A stretch of 64,000 nt of DNA, taken from NCBI RefSeq assembly GCF_008728515.1, contig NC_044980.1:58773590-58837589 (forward strand), written 5' to 3'. Below, one piece after another: positions 12,099 to 24,805 of this stretch. Both the position numbers and the translations under genes were made by a program. Position 1 is the stretch's first letter; every line of letters begins with the position of its first letter. The stretch comes from Papio anubis (taxonomy: Eukaryota; Chordata; Mammalia; Primates; Cercopithecidae). The notes beneath the pieces were generated by a model that was not told where the DNA came from, made no database searches, and saw only the letters and a list, made by a program, of their open reading frames with translations.

Positions 12099-15000
12099 GG
12101 CTGCTAAGTTAGGTTTGGCATAGTTTACTGAGATTTGTCTTATTTTTCCTTCTGCCTCCTTCTCTCATTTCATGGAAGTGAGCTCTCCATTGTGTCAGGC
12201 AGAGAAGGCCTAGAGGAGTTGGAAAACTGATGTAGAGGCATTTTCTTTAAATTCATTTTTGTTTTCTACACTTTAGCTCTTACCCACAGACAGACCTAAT
12301 GAATAAACCCATAAGTAAAAAGGCATCAAATGGCTGCAATGAATTAACATTGTGCATACTATCAAAATTGCCTATGGTATGAAGCTGTCACAGTCACATA
12401 ATGAAGAAGCAGAAAGGCCAAATGTGTAGAGTGTAGGGACCTGTGCACATTGCCCAAGAAAACAGAGCCAAAATACCAGTCCAGCTCTTTCATTAATACC
12501 AGTAGTCAATCTTTCTTGATCAACAGGAAAGAAGTGAGGAAAAGAAAAGGTAATCTGTGCTTCTTACTGCTTCTAGTAAAAAGAAAAGTTAATTAAAAAA
12601 AAAAAACTCTATAGTAATATGGACTATATGGTAGAATTTAGCATAAAAATAAAATTATAAAGGAGGATGGAAAAGTGTACAAGGACAAGTTGGGGGAAAA
12701 AAACTCCTGTCACATGATTTTTCCCTGACTATAAAATTATTTTCCAAGGCAGTCATATCATATATAGCAATAAGAAAAGCAAAATGATTATAGAGAAAAA
12801 GAATTATAAACAACTCATTAAACTTAGAGCAGCACTGTTTATTGCACAGCTACAGGGGCATTGTTACCATCTATAGGATGGTGCCCTTTGGTTATGCAAC
12901 AAGGTTGGCTGCCAAGAGAACAAGTAGAAGAATTAGAGTAGATGTCTGTCAACGAGCTTCCCAAATTAGGGAATTAAAGAAAGATGATATCAAGAATTGT
13001 TTATCAGTAACAGATAATACATAATTTAACAGATAATATATACCATGAATCTATAATCACATGAGTCCTCAAAAGTTTATATACAATAAATGGAAAATGT
13101 TAATCATATTATGACAGAAGGCACAAGTAGGGAGGGTTTAAATGAATTCCACCAAGTCATAGGCTGGGATAATGTTACTAACTCCCAGGCCAGACCCACA
13201 ATTTCTTCCAAGCATTTAGTCAACTTAACAGAGCAATCTGACTTCAGGTGAACATTTTGTGGCACCTTGATTCTGCAGGCAATTTCAACTGCTTTTAGAT
13301 AACACTTCCTCCAGGCTTCAGAGGCATTGTCACTTTATGGGATGGAGGAACTAGGCTATTACATATCACAAAGCTGATGGTAGCTGAATGATCAAATTAA
13401 TTCAAATTAGTTCAGATGTGAGCAAGATCCTAAATAAAAAAGACAGCCTGAAGCACTGAGGAAAAAAATCTAAAATGGAAATACATTGAGTTACAAAGAG
13501 GATTTTAATGTGCTACCACTGCAATCTTATTTAATAACCTCATTAGAGAACAATAAGCAAGAATAGAAATTGGGGTTCAAAGTTTGTAGAAGATAAGGTA
13601 AATTTGAAGTCACTAAATTGAAAAAAAATTATAGTGAGAGAAATTTCAGGAAGGAAAGATCCATAAGCAAGAAATAAAATTATATTCAACAGGGTATGAG
13701 CTAAACATCTGAGTCTAAGAGGAACCAAACTTTCAATACAGGCCAGAAATCTTGAAATACAAGTTTGAATGGTCATAGCAAGAGACAAATCTGCAGCCTG
13801 ATACAACACTAACCTCATCCATTGTTGCCTGGAGTTCCCAAAGGGAAGGTGGCCCACTCTGTACAGTTTTAGTAAAATAGTTACTTCTTTCATAAGAATG
13901 TGACACTTCCATCCTGTCTGTCTGCACCTGTACCTCTCTCTTTCTGTTTACGGTTAGCCAGTTGGCTCCAGCCACCACTGTCCATGGCCTAGATGCAGTG
14001 TCCTTTAAGACTGGCTCTCCCAACCTTGAGAGGATGTCAATGGCAGCTGTGACTGTGAGTTTCGGATGTATGCAAACACAAGAAATGCATTCATACTCTT
14101 GTGCTTTTCTTGAAGCTGGTCTTATGAAAATGTTTGTTTTGTTTGCATAGTTTACCCTGTTTAATCAAGACTGAAACTATTTTTAAAATGGAAAACAATA
14201 CTTGAGGCTATAGTGCTTTAATTCAAAGGAAGACAGTTTAATGGTGGAATTTCAAATGTTGTGATAGATTCACGGGATTAAGACACTTGGGCAAAGAAGT
14301 TCAACTGGCTCTCCTAGTAACTTCCCCAGAGATAATTGTCTTACTTGCTTACACAGAAGCCTGTTGACATTTGCTTACACAGAATGGTGAGCTATCATCA
14401 AGATGGAAAGGTGAAGTTTTGCTCCATTTGTCTTTCTATGATAGCCTGTTAGAAAAGGTACATCAGTAGTCATGACTGTCTATATTCTATGCAAAAATTA
14501 GTACCTAAAATAATCTGCCATCCCTGTCTCCAACTAAACTGTCATTTGTATTTCATCAAGATTAGGAGAAGAAACTGAGGGACACAAGGATGAGAGATGA
14601 AAAAATTTAGAGCCTACAACCATACCCTCCAGAGAAACCTCACTGGGGGCTCTGTACCTGAGTAAGTATCACAAAGGCACAAGTCACCAGAGGAGGCCCC
14701 TGAAGGAGAAGAGGGTTATAGTAAAAGGAGTTGAAGAGGCACTTTTGGCAAGTGTGACTTCCCCTAAAGCTCTGTGTTTGGAGGAGTCAACATCCTTGAG
14801 CACTCAGTTCCCCTGGCTTCCGAAAAGCCAACCTTGCCCTCTAATTATCTCAATCATAGAAGACACACGGCTCAAGAACTAAAGAAGAATGTATTCATTG
14901 TTATGTTCCATGTGCCCAGGCTACCTACCTGAGTTAATCACCTTAGTTCAAAAATGTTTTCATTAATCACTACTCAATTCTTTAATTCCAGACAGTGTAA

Positions 15001-15529
15001 TTATCATTTCTAAGATGATTTCCTCCCAAAGTACGCATACTCCCTAAAGCCATGTAGTTTCTTACTTGTGTTTTATTCATTTCCATTTTCAATCTTCTTC
15101 CTCTTCCCCTCAACAGGTTATGAATTCCAAGACTATTCAAATGAAGTGAAGGCAATCCTCCCTTTCACTTTTGCCTTTTTTGGATAGGGACCAGACCTGG
15201 CATTCCCTGTTTTATCTTCATGTTAATTGTTCTATTTTCCTAGTCATCTGACCCTTGCCCTTATCTGGGCCTGCAGTACCAATTGGTGATTTTTTTCATC
15301 TTCAAGCATACCAGCATTCCTATGACTGCCTGCATCTCTCTCTGTTTTCTCATTATGTCCTTGGACAGTCCTGCCAATGATTTAACCATAGTTTGATTTA
15401 GCATGACCTCCCCAAATTGCAATGACATAAAGTCCTCCAAAAAAAGCCAGATGCTCTCCCTGGCAGTAAGAAATTTATGCCATCCATGTGGATGGTAAGA
15501 ATAGTCTCTGCTGGCAGAACAGAGTTGGT
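12099..15529. other. Unassigned intergenic sequence
   Basis: About 3.4 kb without a feature I can support. Overlapping ORFs of 96 and 116 codons on the minus strand (13543-14023) and 60-62 codons on the plus strand lack recognisable domains. Diverged repeats are likely but not callable by eye. Confidence 0.35.
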
Positions 15530-15539
15530 GCACACACAA

Positions 15540-15572
<33 letters not shown>
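15530..15572. repeat. (CA)n microsatellite
   Basis: About 16 pure AC units (15541-15572) preceded by an interrupted CA stretch. The minus-strand ORF at 15261-15686 reads through it and is not protein-like. Confidence 0.95.
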
Positions 15573-15574
<2 letters not shown>

Positions 15575-15784
15575 GAGAATCTAAATGCAGTATCGGCTCT
15601 ATACTGAATGTGTACCATATCCTGGTCTTACAGATGTTTCGTGTCATGTATAGTGGATGTATTCGTGTATATATGTGTATGTGCAAGTAGAAGAAACTGA
15701 CTTTACCCTGGATTTTGTTCTATCTACTTTCATTTTTCTTTCTGGATGACTACTGTAATAAGGAACTTAATTCAACAAGTATGT

Positions 15785-16127
15785 TGTGTTAGTCCATTTG
15801 GGCTGATAAAACTAACCTAGGCTGAATGGCTTATAAACTATAGAAATTTATCCATCACAGTATTGGAGGCTAGGAAGTCCAAGATCAAAGTGCCGGCAGA
15901 TTTGGTGTCTGATGAGGGCCTTCTTCCTTCTTCATAGATACACATCTTTTTATTGAAACCTCACATGGTGGAAAGACAAGAGAGCTCTCTAGGGTCTTCT
16001 TTATAAGCTCACTAATCTCCACCCTCATAACCTCATCACCTCCTGAAGGCTGCAGTTGCAAATACCATAATCTTGTGGGTTAGGATTTCAACATAAATTA
16101 GAGAAGACACGAATATTCAGACCACAG
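15785..16127 (-). mobile_element. MLT1 (MLT1B-like) MaLR LTR
   Basis: Reverse complement follows MLT1B: 'gtggtctgaatattcgtgtc', 'tgttgaaatcctaaccc', 'ggaggtgatgaggttatga', 'accaaatctgccggcac', 'tgatcttggacttcc' and a terminal 'aatggactaacaca'. Length (about 343 bp) suggests a nearly complete LTR. No partner LTR was found, so a solo LTR. Confidence 0.85.
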
Positions 16128-17319
16128 TGTACGTCTAGCCCTTACTAAATGTCTGACATTGTAGGTATGATGGGACACCCAGAAATGTGTAAAACATAAC
16201 ACCTAACTTTAAGAAGATTATTTTCTATAAGGAAAATAATAGAAAACAAAAACTTCCTCAGTCTTCTAGGTTAGAGAAAGAAGGCCTTTGTGACAAGCAA
16301 ATTTTAGGTTCTCATTTCAACAAGAGAGTAGAAGTATAAAAACAAATATAAAAAGATTGGTAATTTGCAAGCTGTTGGAGGAAGGTCAATAGAAGGTAGG
16401 AAAAGGATGAAAATTCTGGCTTTAATGTGCTATGTGAAATAATGCAGTTGGATTTCAGGTGGGACTGGCTCATTAGTATTGTCAGTTTCCACAGAAAAAT
16501 CAAACATATTACTTTAGGGTTGAGGGTGTAACTTCCTTTCAAAGCACAAACAGTATCATATTACTACTAGTAAGGGAGAAGAAAGGCAAGCAATAAAACG
16601 ATTCCAGGGAAAACAGACTAGAGCAATCATCATTTAAAGCAGTCAAACAGCATTATAAAAATTGTTGTTTTTGAGGAGGCATTATGAACTCAAGCATGAA
16701 AAAACAAATCAAATACTCTTGCTTTTCAATGATTGCATGATACTTTATTTGACATTGGTACAAATAATTTCTTATCGAATTACAGTCCTATTAGAGATAT
16801 TTGTAGCAGAGATAGCCATAAATTATCTCATTTCTATCATTTCTGACTTTGATCTTCTTTATGGCCTAGATGTGAATAAAGGGTGTACTCACCACAGCTC
16901 TCTGCTGTTTGTAAAATGGGCCAATAGTGCTAATCGCAAGTTTCTGATAGAGTTTGGCTGTGTTGTGATCCCAGGTTCAGCCCAATTCCCATTGCCAGGG
17001 ACACAACACAGATCTTATAACTGGTTTAAATGGCTAACCTCACCAAGGACAGGGTTAAGTCACCCTTATGTATACAAGAAGTAGATGACAGTGTCCTCAC
17101 AGGCCTAAGAAACCAAATCTGCCTCCCGAGAAGCCATCCACAGTACTTCAAATTCCCGTCATTAGAGTGACCCATTTCAGTTAGTTACACTGCACCTCCA
17201 GCAGACTGCCTAAGAGAGGTGACACATTTCATTCTTGTGATTAGCTTAGTGAGTTTACCAAATGGGAGAGAAAGTCACACAAAAGAACCCTGAAGAAAGG
17301 AGATACAGTTCTCTTGGGC
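16128..17319. other. Unassigned intergenic sequence
   Basis: Contains an open frame of about 140 codons at 16662-17084 (plus) that begins at a non-ATG codon and carries a short RRHYELKH-like string vaguely resembling hAT-type BED-finger proteins. The match is too short to call and nothing else supports a gene. Confidence 0.35.
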
Positions 17320-17450
17320 TGACCTAGTCCTAGTGCACATTACTTACCATGTCTGTAACTCAGTTTCCTTATCTGGAAAGAAGGCCTCACATTAGAATAA
17401 TAGATTTGGAAGCATTTCAAAACTCTTTAAAATCTAATGCTATAAAAAAT
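17320..17450 (+). repeat. MIR SINE fragment
   Basis: 'aactcagtttccttatctgg' followed by degraded MIR core sequence, sense orientation. Short and diverged. Confidence 0.5.
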
Positions 17451-18065
17451 AGACTATTAAATCCACTGTCATAGGGGGATTTGTAAATAATCTGTGCTTC
17501 CCCGAACAATACAAAGTATATTTAATAGTGCATGCCTCCTCCTTCTCTGGCCTTCCAGTTATTTTCCTATTAAAAAAACCTATTCCATCTTGTTTTCCCC
17601 TAGGGCTGCATTATCTAATTCCTTCAAAAAAGAAAACAAATATTGGCTTTAAGTGACTCCAAACCACTCTGTGTTTCATTGAAAGGCAAGGCCTCCCTGG
17701 AATTCCTGAAAATAACGAGTCTAATTCTCTCTTATGCACCAAACACAACAAAAATGAGTGTCCTTCCAACTGCTGAGGACTCTGTAAAGTTAGGAAGAAA
17801 CCTGAAGACAAAGGCCACTCAGCTGTTCCATGCTGCTTAAGTAACTTTCTGTAACCCCTATTTGGTAGACTAGGAGTTCTGCTCAAAGGATCACATCCTT
17901 GAAGCCCAGTTCATTCCAAACCTGTCTAGTAGAGTAGCCATTCCCCATCAACTCGCAGTTCCCTATTTAAATCCAAAAGCTACAGGTTGTTGCAATAGCA
18001 GAAATACATGTTACAGAGGTAGGACATTATATATTGTTCCAATGATAGACAAATCAGACAAATAA
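17451..18065. other. Unassigned intergenic sequence
   Basis: No feature seen; overlapping short ORFs at 17611-17886 have no recognisable domain. Confidence 0.35.
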
Positions 18066-18170
18066 AACTGATTACTGTTGTGAACCCCATTTTACAGCTG
18101 AAGAGAAAGATTTAGAAAGTTTAAGTTACATGTCCAAGTAATTGATGCAGAAGATAAATGTAGATTAGAG
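18066..18170 (-). repeat. MIR SINE fragment
   Basis: 'cccattttacagctgaagag' then 'tttaagttacatgtccaagt': the antisense MIR core, short and diverged. Confidence 0.5.
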
Positions 18171-18663
18171 AGGCTTTAGTTAAGGGAAGAGAGAAAGAAG
18201 AAGAGGAGCAGGTTGAGAGATAAGAAAGTAGAGCAAGGGCTCTTTTGGTGAACTTACTGATGTCATATAATATTCCCTGAAATCGCTCGGCATATTACCA
18301 TGCCAAAGTGTGAGAAAGAATTTGAATCATCTGAAATTGCTTTCTTTATGAAAACTTTTAGTAAATTCACTTAAATTAACTTAGTGTTATTTAGGCCTTA
18401 AAATGAGGTAAGCCTTGTCAGATTCTGTTTTCATTGTTTGTCTGATACCCTCAGTCAGCTCACCCCAGGATGGAACCAGTGCTGCTTAGAAAGTGCAAGC
18501 TCGAGGAGATCAGAAACTGGAATAAGTAAAGAGCAAATGTCAATTGACTTGAGCTCCCTTTCCCTTTTCATGTTATCCTAAAGAACGAATCTAGGAATGT
18601 CATCATTCAATAAATTGAGATTTTTACAGCAGCCTTTATAGAACTATAAAAGATGGGTTCTCA
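18171..18663. other. Unassigned intergenic sequence
   Basis: No feature recognised. Confidence 0.35.
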
Positions 18664-18685
18664 TTAAAAAAAAAAAAAAAAAAAA
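18664..18685. repeat. Poly(A) tract
   Basis: Roughly 20 consecutive A. No SINE or processed copy was recognised immediately upstream, so its origin is open. Confidence 0.85.
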
Positions 18686-18869
18686 TGTGGTGAAAAGCAT
18701 GTCAGAAGTAATAATGGTACTCAAAGATAAATGCTTGTGCAATAAAGGAGAAATGTTCATCCGTTTTATTTTTATAAAGAACTATCTTGTATTGAACATT
18801 GTTGGTTTCTCAGCTCAATAAAGCAGGAGTTGCAGCTAAGACTTTTCAATATGTTTGTCCTGTTGTTCA

Positions 18870-19430
18870 TCAAATAACTATTGCTGCCTTAAAAGTCACC
18901 CCTAAACTTAGGAGGAAAAAACAACAATATTAATTTATTTCATAGGTCCTGCATGTCAGCAATTTGGGAGCAGTGTGGTGGTGTGGGTCTGGCTTGGGAT
19001 CACTCGTGGCTTCAGTCAGGTGGTGGCTGCAACTGGGGTTCTCAAAGATTTATTCGTTGTTATGGCTGGGGCCTGAGCTGGGAATAGTGGAGCAGAATCT
19101 GGAAGAAATGGGGCTTCTCATATTCTCTCTGTGTCTCTTTGTGGTCCCTTCTCATGGTGTCTCTAGGATGACAGTTTCAAGGTAGCCAGTATTGTAACAT
19201 GGCAGCTAGGAATGCAAAGGTTTATGTCCTCTGAGAAAGCCAGGGGAAATTATACCACGTGTTATAAACTAACCTCAGAAATCATGTAGCAAACCTTTCT
19301 CCACATTCTATTTGTCAAAGTAGTAAAAAGGAACTGCCCAGGTAGAAGGTGAGGGACAAAGACCCCCAGTCTCTCAATAAAGTGACAACATCACACTGGA
19401 AGAAGAACATGTGAGATTTTCCATCTTCTG
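18870..19430 (-). mobile_element. MLT1-family MaLR LTR (diverged)
   Basis: Reverse complement begins (right end) in degraded sequence, passes a 'gacaaatagaatgtgg' block, 'gttagtttataacacg' and 'catgttacaatactgg', and ends with 'tagtttaagccac'-like degraded sequence and 'ggcagcaatagttatttg'. The order matches antisense longer MLT1 subfamilies. Divergence is high and both boundaries are approximate. Confidence 0.5.
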
Positions 19431-19576
19431 AAAATATAACCCACTACATACTGATTCTTAGAATTTGAATTCAAAATGCAATCAGCTGAAATCTACAAAT
19501 CACATAACATTTACAGACATTAGTGAGTTATATTGGATCTGCACTTCTCGTTATATTTGTGGTAGCCCTCAGCATC

Positions 19577-19624
19577 TGATACAGGGCTTTATTCAAAGTG
19601 TGATACAGGGCTTTATTCAAAGTG
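19577..19624. repeat. Perfect 24-bp tandem duplication
   Basis: Two identical 24-nt units, 19577-19600 and 19601-19624, each starting TGATACAGGG and ending TTCAAAGTG. Both lie in the open frame at 19465-19671, which repeats an 8-residue block as a result. Confidence 0.97.
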
Positions 19625-19699
19625 TTTGCTTGGCAAGTATCTATGGCCTTGTCACAATGCTGTTTAGCTAGAAAAAGAAGGCACAGATAGTTTCTACTC

Positions 19700-19820
19700 C
19701 TTCTTAAGTTGTTATGTGAACAGGTTTAACCTCTCCATGCTTTAACTAATCTGTAAAATGAAGACAATATTAGCTCTCTTTCCTATATCACATAATTTAT
19801 GAGAATAACCCATGTATTCA
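19700..19820 (+). repeat. MIR SINE fragment
   Basis: 'ggtttaacctctccatgc', 'taatctgtaaaatgaagaca' and following text match the sense MIR core. Diverged, no boundaries visible. Confidence 0.5.
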
Positions 19821-20704
19821 TGTCCCACACAAATTTGGAATTACAGTAGGAAACCTAAAATGGTAGCAGAACCATATTCTCTTTGTCTCTGATGCCATTT
19901 GTAGAATTTTAGAAATTCCAACCTAATTGAAATTACGGCGTTACTTTGGAAAATTCCAGGGGCCTGACTGGCATGCACTGTCCTGCAGTGTATTTCCTTC
20001 TTTACAGTTCCTGAATGTGATGTCTTAGGATGATGTCACTTTGCTCAAGTGGGAACACCACCAGCCATCTCTATTAGTTCAATCCATTCATAAGGAATGT
20101 TGCATTGTGCTCTCTAGGACTCAGCCGGGGGCTGTGACAAAGAGAAATCACACTAGCAAATGTCATTCTGCTTTCAAAATCACCTTTCTCCTTTAACAAC
20201 TGCTTGCCCTGCAACCATATTCTTGTATATTGACCCCTGATACTTTAGTAAGAACTTCTTTTCAGTAAGCTGTTTACTCTCCATGTGAACAGAAACCCAG
20301 CTGGCCTGCCTTACAGCCTGTCCAGGCACAGCCAGACACCTCAGTCCCCAGATTAGTTTAGGCTTTGCTGATTTCATCTTTCATGCCAATTCCAACTGAT
20401 GAAGCATAGCTGACTGGAGTAACGGAGTAACCTAGAGTAGAGTCCAGGATCAGGAAGAAGAGTTCCTTGATCAGCTAATATTCTCTGCCAAAGGCACAGG
20501 AGGAAGAGAATGGCAAGAATAAATCTCAGTGTTGTTAGAGCTAAACACAAGCCAAGGAGAAAAGGTGCAGCAATATTCCCGGCCTGCAGGTTGAGTGAAG
20601 ATGACAAGAGAGAATTGCTAAGTTTGTACGAAAGCTACAGTCATCGTTGGGGGAGAAGAAGACTAAAACAGAAGAAAACTGTGTGACCCACGAAAATGAT
20701 AAAG
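19821..20704. other. Unassigned intergenic sequence
   Basis: No feature recognised. The minus-strand ORFs at 20180-20377 and 20374-20607 have no domain I can identify. Confidence 0.35.
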
Positions 20705-21049
20705 TGTTTTTCAAATAAACTATTTTTCCTTATTATAAAATTAGTCGGTTATCATAAAACATACAGAAATATGAAAAAATATAAAGACATTTTAATTACC
20801 TATTGCACTATCTTCCATTGCCAATATTTGTATGTATTTCTTTTTAGACTTTTTCTATGCATACACATAGTTTAATATTTTTATTTTAACTTATAATCAG
20901 CTTCAGTATTTTCCTATGACATTATATAAGGAGTTGTGAATAGCACTATTATCTTTTATTATATAAATTTACCACAACTAATTTATTCAATATTTTATTC
21001 TTAGAAATTTGGATTGTTCCTAATTTTGCAATTAACACAAGGATAAACC

Positions 21050-21662
21050 ATGGCAGGCAGAAGTCAAAGATGGTCTCCAAAAGTCCCAGTCCCTGGGGTA
21101 CACAGAGTTATCCAGTCAAACACTAATCTAGGTGCTGTTGTAATGGATTTTGCAGATGTAATTAAGGTCTCAAAGCAGTTGACTATAAGATAGGGAGATT
21201 ATCCTAATCAACCTGACAATAACATTAGCCTTTAAGCCTCCGTCTAGAGGTCAAAGATAGGGGAAATCAGAAATTCAAAGTACAAAGGGGATTTGACACA
21301 GAAGAATTTCTTTGTCACTGGAGGTGGGAGATGCCGCATGGCAAAGAATGTAGGTGGTCTCTACCGGCTGGGAGCAGACTGCAGCTGACAGCCTGCAAAG
21401 AATCATGGACCTCAAACTGCAGCCACAGGAACTGAGTTATGCCAACAAACTGAATGATCCTGGAAGCAGATTCTTCCCCAGAGTCTCCAGACCAGAACTC
21501 ATCCTGGTTGATACCTTGATTTCAGCTTTGCAATACCGTGAGCAGAGAATCCAGTCATCTTGTTGCAGGCTTCTGACCTATATAACTGTGAGCTGATAAA
21601 TGAGTGTTGTTTTAAGCTACTAAATTAGTGGTAGTTTGTTATACGCCAATAGATAACTAATA
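21050..21662 (+). mobile_element. MLT1-family MaLR LTR inserted in L1M
   Basis: Sense orientation: opens 'atggcaggcagaagtcaaagatgg', wait-type MLT1 U3 text including 'gattttgcagatgtaatta', 'aaccagaactcatcctgg'-like degraded sequence and 'ttgataccttgatttcagc', and closes 'tgttttaagctactaaatta' ... 'gataactaatata'. Length (about 610 bp) suits the longer MLT1 subfamilies. The reading frame of 80 codons at 21354-21596 lies within it and is not a gene. Confidence 0.65.
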
Positions 21663-21706
21663 TAACACACTTATACACAAATTCTTATGCATATCTCAGA
21701 TTGTTC

Positions 21707-22007
21707 CTTTTTTTTTTTTTCTTTTGAGACACAGTCTCACTCTGTCACCCAGGCTGGAGTGCAGTGACGTGATCTCAGCTCACTTCAACCTCTGCCTCCA
21801 GGGTTCAAGCAATCCTCCCACCTCAGCCTTCCAAGTAGCTGGGATTACAACCATGCACCACCATGCCTGGCTAATTTTTGTATTTTTAGTAAAGACGGGG
21901 ATTCACCATGTTGTCCAGGCTGGTCTTGAACTCCTGACCTCAAGTGATCCCCCTGCCTCGGCCTCCCAAATTGCTAGGATTACAGGCATGAGCTACCTTG
22001 TCTGGCC
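21707..22007 (-). mobile_element. Alu (AluS-type), full length
   Basis: Plus strand reads poly(T), 'gagacacagtctcactctg', 'tcacccaggctggagtgcag' and the rest of Alu antisense to 'tgtctggcc'. Flanking sequence gives an imperfect target duplication: 'tcagattgttcctt' before and 'tcagattatttctt' after. It inserted in the L1M above. The 127-codon ORF at 21724-22107 is antisense Alu. Confidence 0.95.
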
Positions 22008-22490
22008 TCAGATTATTTCTTTAAGATTTATTTCTAGACATAGAATTACTAATACAAAGAATTTCAGTACTTTGATTCCATATGCATTATCAAATTTTCT
22101 TCTATAAAGGTGTGACAATTTACACTCTTACTATATATGAGTTGTTTCACTCTACCTTTACCACCTCTGAATGTTATCATTTTTAAAAATAATCCTTCCA
22201 AATTCACCTGTATTTCCTTCTAGCTTTCTTATGGTTTGATTTTAAGTAGTTAACATTTTAATCCACTTAGAATTTAGGTATCAAGTATGTGGTAGGGGCT
22301 TCACTTTTTTCATTTCATCTCTCATATTATTAATATGGGTATTTTATATTGAATATTAAATTAATTATTTAATAAATCCTTTTTTCATTAATTTATGACA
22401 CACCTTTTCAAAATCTAAATTTTTATATACCCTAATGTTTGTTTCTAATTCATCTGTTCAGTTCTACTGATCCCATAATATTTATGTTAA

Positions 22491-22899
22491 AGTAATATAT
22501 GTTTGAATGAACATTAGGCAGCTTCTATCGACAGACTCAAGAGTGTGGTACATTTGGAGGATCAGCAGAAGAGATTTTATAAGGGAAACACAGAAACCTC
22601 CAAAAGCAAGGAAAAGTCATAACAGGACAACCTATACCTTAGAAATGCATCTGAAAATTGACAGAAAGGCCTGTTACTGGGCAGCCACTGTGGTCTCACT
22701 TCCATCGGCCATGTGACTTCAAAAGACTATTTGAGGATCTAGGATGGCCCATTGTAGAAAAGAACCTCAGGTTTTTGATTTCTAACAACTAAACTAGCTA
22801 ATGATATATCTTCAACCTCCTTCACCCTTCTAAATATTCCCAACTATTGAGTACCTTCAGCTCCCTAAAGCTGGTTCTATTAATATTGATTTGCTTTTT
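22491..22899. other. Unassigned intergenic sequence
   Basis: No feature recognised. Confidence 0.35.
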
Positions 22900-23385
22900 C
22901 TTCCTTAGTAATATAAATTATGGCTCTTAGCTTGTTACTGAGCTAAGATGAGTTCTGTCTGAGTATGGGATAAAGATTACATTTTCCAAAATTCCTCAGA
23001 GATAGGTAAAGTCACATGACTAAGTTCTGGCCAAAAGAATATAGGCAAGTATGTCATATGTGGTATCCAGTAAGTATCCTTCAAGAGATGAGGTTCATCC
23101 TTCACTTTTTCTTTCTACTTCCTGCTTGCTAAACTGTGGAGTGATGGTTATAATTCAAGCAGCCATCTTGAACCATAAGGTGGAAGCCACATGTTGAAGG
23201 TGAAATAACAACAACATAGAAAGACCTGAGCTCTTAATTTTCATTGTGACATCATACAAGCTCTTTACTGCTTATCTCCTATCTTTGCTTACCAAAGAGA
23301 GAAATATACTTTATCTTATTTAAGCTGTTGGTATTCCAAGTTTTTATTACTAAGCAACAAATATAACCATAACTGATTACCACTA
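22900..23385 (+). mobile_element. Ancient LTR, MLT1/ERVL-MaLR-like
   Basis: Sense cues: 'gattacattttccaaaattcc', 'cacatgactaagttctggcc', 'agcagccatcttgaacca', 'gagagaaatatactttatct' (polyadenylation-signal zone) and a closing 'atataaccataactgatta'. This block order is that of old MLT1-type LTRs. The subfamily is uncertain and the 5' edge approximate. Confidence 0.5.
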
Positions 23386-24805
23386 CCCACAAGATGGAAC
23401 AAAGAGTCTCTGGCTATCTCCGCTAGAAAACCCTTATTTCCTCCAGATTTCTCACATTGGAGTATTCAATACAGTCCACCAGAACCTACCTTTTATTCTG
23501 TCTTTTTCAGTGTGAGGGATAAAACCCTATGCCTTCTTTCAAGCCAGTACCAGGTTGTCTGTTTTACATGACTACATAGGTCTTTTGATTCAAACGATAG
23601 CCTAATTACCTATTTTGACATATTGTACAAACAGATTAATACAGTAGATTCTCAGTGACACAACAATATCCAGAACTTTGAATCAAAGAGCACTGACAGG
23701 CCAATAAATAAAAGGCACTGCTGTAATAAAATAGAAGCTTAGAACCAGTGTATATCAAGACAGAAAAATGTTATTGCCATCAAAGATACGTATTGTGTTC
23801 AATTTGAGTTGGAGAACAAGGGTTAGTGCACAGTTGGAGTGAAAAAGAAACAGTTGCAAGTTTTCCAATCACAGGCTGAAATGGTGGCTGTTATCTAAAC
23901 ATATCTCAAAGCATTTTATGGTACAGCCACATATATTATGAATAGCAATAGGAAAGAGACGACTTGGCAAGACAGAAGGTAGGATGGTTAACATAGATGA
24001 GCCCCTTTCCATTAATACTCTCCCTTGGATGAGGCACATATGAAATCATCTATAGCCCATGAAAATATAGTTTCTGGAAATTCAAGTGCCCACAACTAGC
24101 TGAGTGTCTTTAGTTTACAGCTTTTGATCAAGCTGATTGTATTTTTTTTCTAAATAAATCAAAACCAAATATGAATCCCTAAGAGAGAGTAAATCTGAGA
24201 ATATCAAAATATTGATTTATTACGATACAGTGTTCTATTAGTATAATCATGACACCTAAAATTGATCTTATAGATTCAAGTACTAATACAGACAACCTAG
24301 AATTCTAATTTCCAAGGCAACTATTCAAAAACTCATTGAAAACATTGCTTCTAATTCTCATAATTAACTCACATCACTATCCAGTCCTTTTTAGTATAGT
24401 TTAACCTTATAGATGTCCTATGTATAATGACCTTGTACATCAAACAAGTTATAATTATTAAAAATATGCTCTCCTTACTATTAGTACTTCAAAAACATGT
24501 ATGACAGCCAACAACAATTTCTATTAGGCATGAGGCAATTAGAGTTAACACACTGGAATAATACAAAAGCAAATAAAAATGTGGTTTTAGATAACCTGGG
24601 AATCCTTACAACAGGGATTATTTCTACAAGGCTCTTGAAAGGACAGGAAATAGCCTCCAGGACCACATGAATGAACTTTTGAGTACTCAGGACTCCAAGA
24701 TGAGCATACTGCTGTAATATTATATGTAATCTACTTTGAAATAATTCAGTACAAACAGTGTTACAAAATGTGAGAATTAAACCTAAACTACAACCTAAGG
24801 CATTG
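23386..24805. other. Unassigned intergenic sequence
   Basis: About 1.4 kb with no nameable feature. The 129-codon minus-strand ORF at 24481-24870 runs out of the neighbouring LTR and has no recognisable domain. Confidence 0.35.

Larger units (their letters stand above)
20705..22490 (-). mobile_element. L1M-age LINE-1 ORF2/3' fragment, interrupted
   Basis: On the minus strand three pieces (20705-21049, 21663-21706, 22008-22490) align in order with a diverged L1 3' part. Cues are 'ttagactttttctatgcat', 'ggattgttcctaattttgc', 'acatagaattactaatac', 'gtgacaatttacactctta' and 'ttaatccacttagaattta'. An MLT1 LTR (plus) and an Alu (minus) split it, so this L1 is the oldest layer here. The reading frame is destroyed. 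Confidence 0.65.

Noticed and set aside
15261..15686. 141-codon minus-strand ORF, the longest in the window
   Set aside because: Runs through the (CA)n microsatellite, producing a VCVC run; no domain and no gene context.
16662..17084. 140-codon plus-strand ORF with an RRHYELKH-like string, resembling hAT/BED-finger proteins
   Set aside because: Begins at a non-ATG codon, matches over fewer than ten residues, and neither flank shows a transposase or terminal inverted repeats.
21724..22107. 127-codon ORF
   Set aside because: Antisense translation of an Alu; the same applies to 48019-48369, 26131-26349 and 57861-58064.
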